8,537 nt of DNA, from NCBI GenBank assembly GCA_030689795.1, contig JAUYEO010000004.1, positions 1 to 8,537 on the forward strand, in the 5' to 3' direction. The translations under genes were made by a program, and so were the position numbers. Source of the DNA: Desulfobacterales bacterium (GTDB lineage Bacteria; Desulfobacterota; Desulfobacteria; Desulfobacterales; RPRI01). Shown piece after piece: positions 1-5,394 of this stretch (position 1 is its first letter; every line of letters begins with the position of its first letter). The notes under the pieces were generated by a model. The model saw only the letters and a program-made list of their open reading frames with translations. It was not told the DNA's origin and did no database searches.

Positions 1-31
1 GATTAAAAATAGACGGATATTCCCTGCGGTC

Positions 32-65
32 GAAGATTCCCCGTAGCTTGCTGCGGGGAATCTTC
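32..65. repeat. 15-bp stem-loop (terminator-like or dispersed palindromic repeat)
   Basis: Positions 32-46 pair with 51-65 over 15 bp, with one T-G wobble (44/53), around the tetraloop CTTG (47-50). The stem core is GATTCCCCG against CGGGGAATC. No clean T-run follows on either strand (AATCTAAAATTT on plus), so a classical rho-independent terminator is only partly supported. It may end an upstream transcript, or be a copy of a dispersed intergenic palindrome. It lies just upstream of the candidate promoter for the transporter operon. Confidence 0.75.
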
Positions 66-89
66 AATCTAAAATTTGAATGGTATAAA
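61..89 (+). promoter_or_regulatory. Candidate sigma70-type promoter for the transporter operon
   Basis: TATAAA at 84-89 matches the -10 consensus in five of six positions. Seventeen bases upstream, TCTTCA (61-66) is a weak -35 with about three matches, part of it inside the 3' arm of the preceding hairpin. Transcription would start near 96 and leave a leader of about 110 nt holding the tiny ORFs. The poor -35 suggests either an activator or a wrong call. Confidence 0.3.
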
Positions 90-107
90 ACAGTGCATTA
101 ATTCAAA
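75..107. promoter_or_regulatory. Candidate operator: inverted repeat flanking the -10 box
   Basis: TTTGAAT (75-81) and ATTCAAA (101-107) are perfect 7-bp inverted arms 19 bp apart, and they bracket the candidate TATAAA at 84-89. A dimeric regulator bound here would cover the -10 and start region. No regulator gene is in the window to pair with it, and AT-rich arms of this size can arise by chance. Confidence 0.25.
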
Positions 108-122
108 AAATGAAAGGAGGTT

Positions 123-161
123 ATGACGGAAAAATATTGGTGGCGGATCGGCGAATTATAA
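123..161 (+). CDS. Possible 12-residue leader peptide with tandem Trp codons
   Basis: A short ORF encodes MTEKYWWRIGEL and stops at TAA 159-161. It lies 45 bp before the binding-protein start. A perfect AGGAGG (115-120) precedes it, but only two bases before the ATG, closer than usual. Adjacent TGG codons (138-143) recall leader peptides that sense charged tRNA-Trp. No GC-rich terminator/antiterminator pair is visible between 162 and 206, so classical attenuation is not supported. A second minimal ORF, MTTSP (179-196), follows, and its stop touches the Shine-Dalgarno of the binding-protein gene. Whether either is translated is unknown. Confidence 0.3.
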   Translation: MTEKYWWRIGEL

Positions 162-194
162 GCTGAAAGAGGGTATTTATGACAACATCACCAT

Positions 195-201
195 AAGGAG
201 G
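195..201 (+). promoter_or_regulatory. Ribosome binding site of the binding-protein gene
   Basis: AAGGAGG sits five bases before the ATG at 207, an ideal spacing, which fixes the start. It overlaps the stop of the five-codon ORF at 179-196, so ribosomes finishing that ORF could reinitiate directly on the main gene. Confidence 0.85.
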
Positions 202-206
202 TCAAA

Positions 207-1505
207 ATGAACAAGAGGATTCTGACTGCAACATTCTTGGCTGTCTTTTCAATTGCGTTCCTTATCCCGGCTTTTGCAACCGACGCACAGGCAGCCGATA
301 AACTGGGATGGATCGGTCCCGTTTACAAGGAGTTATCCGACAGCCTGATGAAAGGTTTCAAGGAATACTATAAAAAAACCTATGGTAAAGATGTGGATAT
401 CACATTTGTTCATCCGGGCGGTTGGCCGGTCTGCGTCGACAAGTTGAGGGCATGGGGCGATAAACCTGATGCCGATATCTTTCTGGGCGCAGGCGCACCT
501 GCGCATGAGGTTCTGAAAAAAGAAGGACGAGTCATTCCTTACAAGCCGAAGGATTGGAATATGGTTCCTGCCGACTGGCACGGCATGAAAGTGAAGGATG
601 ACACCGGTGCCTGGACATGTTTCGCGCCCTGGATTGTCACCAACCTGTACAACGAAAAAGTCCTGAAAGCCCTTAAACTCCCCCCCCCGACAACGTGGAG
701 AGAACTTCTCAATCCTATATATAGAGGCAACATTGTTCAGACATTGCCGTATGCCTCCGGCACAGTGCATGAGGTCGTGGAGATCCTCCTGCAGGGATTC
801 GGGGAGAAAGAGGGTTGGGCGATAAACAGGTTGCTTGCGGCGCAATTGGCCCGCTTTTCAACAGGCAGCACGGATACGACCCACCTTGTGAGCCGCGGAG
901 AAGCGCCCATCGGAATTGCCCAGCCGCAGATGAACGCTATGGTTGCGCGCAAAGACGGATATCCAGTGCGTGACCTGCTCCCGGATAAAACAATCCTTGT
1001 TCCCGAAGCTGTTGCGCTGCTCAAAAACGCGCCCAACGAAGCCGTCGGGAAGATCTTTCTGGACTGGCTGTTCAGTATGGAAGGGCAAAAATATGTTCTG
1101 GAGGGCGGTTATTTCACAGCAAGAACGGACATTAATTTCACCCAGTGGGAAAAAGAAGGCGTTGTCATGGCCAAACACGCCAAGGCCGCTCTTGGAGTCG
1201 ATAACTTCTGGGATCTGAAGGTCGGGTTCATTAAATATGACCTGGATCTTGCGGCAAAGAGATGGGACGAAGTCAATAAATATTACGAGTTCGAGATTTA
1301 CAGGAAATGGGGCGAATTGAAAAGCAGCCTGTTCCTGATCGAAGAGGTTGAAGGAGAAATTGCTGCCGCGAAAACAGCCAAGATGAAAGTGATGAAGGCA
1401 GAGGATAAGATCAAGGAAGCCCGGAAACTCTTCGAGTATGACGGGAATTACGCGGCTGCGCGACTGGCCGCAGCGAAGGCACGCTCGTTGCTTGTTGCGA
1501 AGTAG
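207..1505 (+). CDS. Periplasmic substrate-binding protein of an Fbp/Afu-type ABC importer, with C-terminal helical extension
   Basis: This is the extracellular receptor of the ABC importer encoded by the next two genes. Residues 1-29 form a signal peptide: Lys/Arg at 3-4, a hydrophobic core at about 8-24, and an AQA cleavage site before Ala30. Residues 31-365 look like a type II periplasmic binding fold of the FbpA/AfuA (SBP_bac_6-like) group. Recognisable stretches are DADIFLGAGAP (88-98), NLYNEKVLKALKLPPPTTW (146-164) and EAVALLKNAPNEAVGKIFLDW (267-287). Iron-binding FbpA proteins use an adjacent Tyr pair in the middle of the protein; here the comparable stretch (about 215-245) has no Tyr, and the only YY pairs are at 54-55 and 359-360. 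Iron is therefore doubtful; AfuA of Actinobacillus, a relative, binds hexose phosphates. At 432 residues it exceeds the usual 330-350, because of a charged, Ala-rich helical tail (about 370-432). The start is set by a strong Shine-Dalgarno. The substrate is unknown. Confidence 0.88.
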   Translation: MNKRILTATFLAVFSIAFLIPAFATDAQAADKLGWIGPVYKELSDSLMKGFKEYYKKTYGKDVDITFVHPGGWPVCVDKLRAWGDKPDADIFLGAGAPAHEVLKKEGRVIPYKPKDWNMVPADWHGMKVKDDTGAWTCFAPWIVTNLYNEKVLKALKLPPPTTWRELLNPIYRGNIVQTLPYASGTVHEVVEILLQGFGEKEGWAINRLLAAQLARFSTGSTDTTHLVSRGEAPIGIAQPQMNAMVARKDGYPVRDLLPDKTILVPEAVALLKNAPNEAVGKIFLDWLFSMEGQKYVLEGGYFTARTDINFTQWEKEGVVMAKHAKAALGVDNFWDLKVGFIKYDLDLAAKRWDEVNKYYEFEIYRKWGELKSSLFLIEEVEGEIAAAKTAKMKVMKAEDKIKEARKLFEYDGNYAAARLAAAKARSLLVAK

Positions 1506-1647
1506 TTTCCATCCGGAAATGGCTCCTTTGGGCGATCTCTGCGTCAATCTGCGGGATTTCTTGTGCGACAGACTATGTGTATGTCTCCGCGCAATCCCTT
1601 GATTTTCTGGAGCTTGCCCAAAATTGCCGATTTCCGAATTGGAAACT
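1504..1647. repeat. 144-bp imperfect palindrome (MITE- or REP-like) between binding protein and permease
   Basis: The ends are inverted copies: AGTTTCCA (1504-1511) pairs with TGGAAACT (1640-1647), and GGAAAT (1515-1520) with ATTTCC (1630-1635). Pairing continues inward: GGC 1521-1523 with 1626-1628, TTTGGGC (1527-1533) with its complement at 1616-1622, TCAA (1544-1547) with TTGA (1599-1602), and TTGTGCG (1561-1567) with its complement at 1588-1594. A small hairpin around TGTG (1576-1579) lies at the centre. The element begins inside the stop codon of the preceding gene and encodes no plausible protein. As RNA it would form one long branched hairpin just after the binding-protein gene, which could stabilise that message or reduce read-through into the permease. 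Membership of a multicopy family is inferred from its shape. Confidence 0.7.
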
Positions 1648-1677
1648 TGCATGTGTCCAATATTCTTTGGATTTCAA

Positions 1678-1704
1678 ATACGGGTGGGCGCAGCCCGCCC
1701 GTAT
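1678..1704. repeat. 12-bp GC-rich hairpin upstream of the permease gene
   Basis: Positions 1678-1689 pair with 1693-1704 (12 bp, one T-G wobble at 1685/1697) around the loop GCA. No T-run follows (ATAACGGACTG), so a full terminator is unlikely. Thirty bases before the permease start, it could act as a partial terminator or RNA-processing barrier that lowers permease and ATPase expression relative to the binding protein, as intercistronic palindromes do in other transporter operons. Confidence 0.65.
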
Positions 1705-1733
1705 ATAACGGACTGATAAATTAAGGATTTTAC

Positions 1734-3413
1734 ATGTCCCGTGGCAATAATTTTCTGTCGTCTATCCTGTGGTGCGTAATAGCTTTATTGGTGCTTTATC
1801 CGCTTTCAATTCTGATAATAGAAAGCTTCAAAGTTTCAGGAACCGATGGTTCAGGCATCCAAAACTACCTGGAATTTTTCCAGGACACTTATTATCTTAA
1901 AACTTTCTGGAACACCCTGGTGCTGAGCACCATGGTGCTTCTTGTAACAACACTTTTCGGAATACCCCTGGCATACATTCTGGCGCGATACAGGCAGCGG
2001 GGAAAGACAATTTTCACTGCTCTTATCCTTTTGCCTATTGTTTTGCCGGCCTATGCAGGAGTATTTGCATTCATAATCTTTTTCGGAAAATTCGGCACTA
2101 TGAATCTGCTTCTCATGAACGCCGGAATAATCGAGAAACCGATAAATTTCATCTACGGATTCCACGGACTGGTCTTCATCGAAGCCCTGCATATGCTCCC
2201 TTTCATCGTACTCAGTCTTTCAGCGGGCTTAACCAGCATCGATCCTTGTTTTGAAGAGGCTGCAGAAGTTGAGGGCGCCAGCGGTTTCCGGAGATTCATA
2301 ACCGTCACATTGCCTCTCTGCACGCCGAGTTATCTGGCGGGCGCCGTTATGGTATTCCTGTGGCCGTTTACGGACTGGCTTACTCCGTTGATTCTGGGAC
2401 AGGTTGACTTCCTTCCTTCGGTAGCCTACATCAACATTGCCTACCACTTCACCGATGTGCATCGAAAACATATGGGGATCGTGGCTGTGGTTGTCTCTTC
2501 AATAGTTTGCATAACGCTCTTTCTGCTTGCAAGATGGTGGGTGGAAAAAAGAAAGTATACCGGCCTCTCGAAAGGAACAACGGCTGAAGGAAGGGTGATC
2601 GAACCCGGTTCATTTTTAAAAACCGGCTCTTATCTGTATATGTTTTTTATAGCCGCCCTTGTCCTGCTGATTCCGATCGTTCTCGGATTGGCCGCTTTTT
2701 CCAGAAGATGGGTTTTTGAACCGTTTCCAACCTATTGGACTCTTGATAACTTCAGAGTAATTCTCCTGGAAACCCCGGGCCTGATAAAAAACTCATTTGT
2801 TTTCAGTGGGATAGCCCTGATTTTCGGGATCGCTTTCGGGCTGCCGGCCGCATATATAATCGTCCGCACACGTGTTCCGGGAAAAGATGCTCTCGACTTT
2901 GTGATCACGCTGATGCTCGCTTTTCCGGGTATCGCGATAGGCGTCAGTTATCTTCTTGCCTTCTGGGAAGGCATATCTCTTGCCACGCATTGGATCATAA
3001 TGCCGCTTGCCCTCTTTTCACGACGGCTTCCCTATTTTTTACGGATAGCCCACGCTTCCTATCTGCAACTGGATATCTCGCTCGAGGAGGCCTCGGAAGT
3101 ATCGGGTGTGGGTAAATTCAGGACTTTTATAAACATAACCCTCCCGCTTTTGATCAAAGGAGTCCTTGTCGGCGTGGTGATGTTTTTTATCATGGCGTTT
3201 CAGGAGATTTCCACCGCAATATTTCTTTACAGGGGGGGATGGGAAACCTTGCCCATCGGAATCTACCTGAACTGGCACCGCGGCATGGAATTCGGAATCT
3301 CCGCGGCTATGGCTTTTCTCATGGTCGTGATCACATTTATTTTTCTGTTGATCGTTGCAAAAATCGGCGGGGGTATCCTCAAAGCCGCCTGGGGTCCCGG
3401 AGAGAACAGGTAA
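1734..3413 (+). CDS. Fused two-domain ABC transporter permease (FbpB/AfuB/SfuB type)
   Basis: This is the inner-membrane channel of the importer, carrying both transmembrane halves in one 559-residue chain. The first half (about 1-275) and second half (about 295-559) each have around six hydrophobic segments; strong ones lie near 12-30, 62-82, 94-117, 249-266, 300-322, 355-376 and 527-543. Each half has the cytoplasmic EAA loop that contacts the ATPase: EEAAEVEGASGF with LP at 193-194 (from E174), and EEASEVSGVGKF with LP at 470-471 (from E451). Two EAA loops show that a single polypeptide replaces two permease subunits, as in FbpB-type systems. AAGGA about seven bases before the ATG supports this start. 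The gene lies 228 bp after the binding-protein gene and 61 bp before the ATPase gene. A G7 run at 3232-3238 is a possible slippage or sequencing-error site, but the frame is intact through it. Confidence 0.93.
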   Translation: MSRGNNFLSSILWCVIALLVLYPLSILIIESFKVSGTDGSGIQNYLEFFQDTYYLKTFWNTLVLSTMVLLVTTLFGIPLAYILARYRQRGKTIFTALILLPIVLPAYAGVFAFIIFFGKFGTMNLLLMNAGIIEKPINFIYGFHGLVFIEALHMLPFIVLSLSAGLTSIDPCFEEAAEVEGASGFRRFITVTLPLCTPSYLAGAVMVFLWPFTDWLTPLILGQVDFLPSVAYINIAYHFTDVHRKHMGIVAVVVSSIVCITLFLLARWWVEKRKYTGLSKGTTAEGRVIEPGSFLKTGSYLYMFFIAALVLLIPIVLGLAAFSRRWVFEPFPTYWTLDNFRVILLETPGLIKNSFVFSGIALIFGIAFGLPAAYIIVRTRVPGKDALDFVITLMLAFPGIAIGVSYLLAFWEGISLATHWIIMPLALFSRRLPYFLRIAHASYLQLDISLEEASEVSGVGKFRTFINITLPLLIKGVLVGVVMFFIMAFQEISTAIFLYRGGWETLPIGIYLNWHRGMEFGISAAMAFLMVVITFIFLLIVAKIGGGILKAAWGPGENR

Positions 3414-3439
3414 CTTGCCGGCAAGGCCGTGGGAGCGGC
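3414..3439. repeat. Small palindromes in the permease-ATPase gap
   Basis: CTTGCCGGCAAG (3414-3425) is a perfect 12-bp palindrome immediately after the permease TAA. GCCG (3426-3429) and CGGC (3436-3439) form a second short stem. Both are weak as RNA hairpins, and no terminator follows, so transcription is expected to continue into the ATPase gene. Confidence 0.4.
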
Positions 3440-3475
3440 ATGATATTAAGTGACGAACTAAGGAGACAAATTTAA
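3440..3475 (+). CDS. Possible 11-residue coupling ORF before the ATPase gene
   Basis: A tiny ORF encoding MILSDELRRQI ends in a TAA whose last base is the first base of the ATPase start (TAATG, 3473-3477). GGGAG (3431-3435) lies four bases before its ATG, and the ATPase's own AAGGAG lies within it. The arrangement would suit translational coupling, but the ATPase has a usable ribosome site of its own and the ORF could be chance. Confidence 0.2.
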   Translation: MILSDELRRQI

Positions 3476-4560
3476 TGGCATTTATTGAGATCCGCAACCT
3501 GTTCAAACGATATAAGAAAGTAACGGCGGTCAACCACATACAGCTTGAAGTGAACAAGGGAGAGCTGCTGACCCTCCTCGGACCCAGCGGATGCGGCAAA
3601 ACAACCACCCTGCGCTGCATCGCCGGACTGGAAAAGCCTGAGGAAGGCGACATCATCATTGACGGCAAGTCAATGATTTCGGAAGGGTTTGTCCAGCCTG
3701 CAAAAAGAGGAATCGGCATGATGTTCCAGAATTATGCCGTATGGCCGCACATGAAGGTATACAACAATATAGTTTACGGCTTAAGACTTCAAAAAATATC
3801 CAGGCAGAGTATCAAGGAAAAGGCAAAAGAGGTAGTGGAATTGGTTGGGTTGCAGGGCCTGGAGGACAGATATCCGGGGCAGTTGAGCGGCGGGCAGCAG
3901 CAGAGAGTCGCTCTTGCGAGGGCTCTCATAAGAAATCCCAAGGTGCTGCTTCTGGATGAACCGCTCAGCAACCTGGATGCCAAGCTCAGGGAAAAAATGA
4001 GGTTTGAAATCAAGAGCCTGGTGAAACGCATGGGTATAACTTCTGTCTATGTTACCCACGATCAGGCGGAAGCGATGGTTATTTCGGATCGGATCGTCGT
4101 TATGGAAAAGGGAAACATTGTGCAGATCGGTTCTCCTCACGAAATATATGAAAAACCCGCCACCAGGTTTGTAGCCGATTTTATCGGCGCCATGAATTTC
4201 ATCCCTGGAGATGTGGTACAGGTTCTTCCCGGCACAAATGAAGTATGTGTACGCACGGAATTCAGCGAGAAGCTTTTGTGCAGGTCAACCGGCGGAGATG
4301 TTACTACACCGGGTCAGAAAGTCTATGCATCGATACGTCCGGAGGATGTTGAGGTATTCTCGGAACCGCCTCAAACCGGGGAGAACATCTTTAAGGGCAC
4401 CATTATCCATAAGGCATATCTTGGAAACTTTCTGTTTCTTTTCGTAAGTATAAACGGCACCATGATCAGGGTGCAGGCTTCGTATCAGCTTCCGCAGGAA
4501 GAAGGTCATGAACTACACCTTTCTCTGAATCCGCAAAAATGCATAGTTCTGCCTGAATAA
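3475..4560 (+). CDS. ABC transporter ATP-binding protein (FbpC/PotA type, with TOBE-like C-terminal domain)
   Basis: This is the cytoplasmic ATPase that powers the importer; two copies are expected per complex. All nucleotide-binding motifs are intact: Walker A GPSGCGKT (36-43, Lys42), Q-loop Gln85 in MFQNYAVWPH, signature LSGGQQQR (137-144), Walker B VLLLDEP (157-163, catalytic Glu162), D-loop SNLD (165-168) and H-loop His195. Residues from about 245 to 361 form the C-terminal regulatory region of the CUT/Fbp/Pot ATPases, with the typical TOBE segment SIRPEDVEV (286-294). The length of 361 is normal. AAGGAG (nine bases upstream) supports the start. The family serves iron, polyamine, sulfate and sugar importers, so this subunit does not reveal the substrate; the fused permease next door favours the Fbp/Afu group. 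The gene ends 21 bp before the end of the convergent phosphatase gene. Confidence 0.95.
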   Translation: MAFIEIRNLFKRYKKVTAVNHIQLEVNKGELLTLLGPSGCGKTTTLRCIAGLEKPEEGDIIIDGKSMISEGFVQPAKRGIGMMFQNYAVWPHMKVYNNIVYGLRLQKISRQSIKEKAKEVVELVGLQGLEDRYPGQLSGGQQQRVALARALIRNPKVLLLDEPLSNLDAKLREKMRFEIKSLVKRMGITSVYVTHDQAEAMVISDRIVVMEKGNIVQIGSPHEIYEKPATRFVADFIGAMNFIPGDVVQVLPGTNEVCVRTEFSEKLLCRSTGGDVTTPGQKVYASIRPEDVEVFSEPPQTGENIFKGTIIHKAYLGNFLFLFVSINGTMIRVQASYQLPQEEGHELHLSLNPQKCIVLPE

Positions 4561-4581
4561 GCGGGAGCTTTGAATAACTCC

Positions 4582-5394
4582 TCAAACCACCCTTGAAGGG
4601 GGGTGGGAAAGAAGCGTTTCCACCATCTCCGCAAAACCAAACCCTCCTTCTTTTACGGTGACCCAGGCCGGCTCATGGGGCATCTTCCCCTTGAAATGAA
4701 TCACATTGGCCACGCCTACTGAGTTCGGGAAATATCCGAACATAGGCGCATCATTCGGCGAATCCCCGGTAAAAATAACCTGATGTTTGACGGATTCAAG
4801 GGGTTCATTGAAAACTTCTTCAAAGAGCAGGCGGGTCATGGACAGTTTATCATAATCTCCAAACCAGCCGTTGACATGGATTGAGCTTATTTTTGCCCGT
4901 GCGCCGGACTCTACGAAGCATTTTACAATTTTTTCCGTTTCTTTCATCGAAAGGGGCGGGACATCTTCGCAGTAATCAATGGCAAGATCGGCTTCACGGT
5001 AAGCCTGATCTGATGCTACAGCGCATCCGGGAACTATTTTCAGTATTTCCCGTTTGATTTTATCAAGTTTTTTGCGGTCATTTTTGCGGTCTTTTTCCGA
5101 TTTCCAGTATCTGCGGAGCATTTTTTTCCGGCTCCCGTCGTAACTGAAATAGAATGCGCCGTTTTCACCGACCAATCCGTCGATGGGCCACATGCGGGCG
5201 ATATGATCGCACCACCCGGCAGGGCGGCCTGTAATCGGCACGATTCTTTTCCCCGCCTTTTTTAACCTTTCCATTGCCGTAAAGATCACGGCCGGAAGCC
5301 TGCCGTTATTGGTCAGCGTATCGTCGATATCGGTCAGGACAAACCGGATATCCGCCTTGAGTGCGCCTGGAAACTGAGAGAAAGGGAGCGTCAT
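4582..5394 (-). CDS. HAD-superfamily (IIB, Cof / sugar-phosphatase-like) phosphatase
   Basis: This is a soluble, Mg-dependent phosphohydrolase of about 270 residues. Numbered from the chosen start: motif I DIDDT (22-26, nucleophile Asp22 and general acid/base Asp24), motif II Thr55 in PITGRPAG, motif III Lys183 in DYDKLS, and motif IV GDSPNDAPMF with Asp211 and Asp215. The long insert between motifs II and III (about 75-180) is a C2-type cap, as in Cof, sucrose-phosphate and mannosyl-3-phosphoglycerate phosphatases. The reading frame is open upstream to an ATG at 5421, but the ATG at 5394 overlaps the glpB stop as ATGA, so I chose it. Translational coupling to glpB suggests a job linked to glycerol-3-phosphate metabolism, for example a phosphoglycerol or triose-phosphate phosphatase, but the substrate is not readable. 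It occupies the position where glpC lies in the E. coli operon. Confidence 0.88.
   Translation of the reverse strand: MTLPFSQFPGALKADIRFVLTDIDDTLTNNGRLPAVIFTAMERLKKAGKRIVPITGRPAGWCDHIARMWPIDGLVGENGAFYFSYDGSRKKMLRRYWKSEKDRKNDRKKLDKIKREILKIVPGCAVASDQAYREADLAIDYCEDVPPLSMKETEKIVKCFVESGARAKISSIHVNGWFGDYDKLSMTRLLFEEVFNEPLESVKHQVIFTGDSPNDAPMFGYFPNSVGVANVIHFKGKMPHEPAWVTVKEGGFGFAEMVETLLSHPPSRVV
4587..4606. terminator. Weak hairpin where the two operons converge
   Basis: CCACCC (4587-4592) can pair with GGGTGG (4601-4606) around an eight-base loop. It lies inside the last codons of the phosphatase gene, 27 bp past the ATPase stop. There is no T-run on either side, so a bidirectional terminator is only a possibility. 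The gap of 21 bp holds no other terminator, so transcripts of the two operons probably overlap at their 3' ends. Confidence 0.25.

Noticed and set aside
858..1652. 264-codon minus-strand ORF opposite the binding-protein gene
   Set aside because: It is antisense to a clear family protein, runs through the palindromic element, and its translation shows no domain, signal or neighbour that would support a gene.
1648..1733. Separate promoter for the permease gene
   Set aside because: TATAAC at 1704-1709 has no -35 at a workable distance, because the hairpin lies there; read-through from the binding-protein gene is simpler.
207..4560. Naming the transporter fbpABC or afuABC
   Set aside because: The architecture fits, but the iron ligands are not visible and the substrate is unknown, so no gene symbol is justified.
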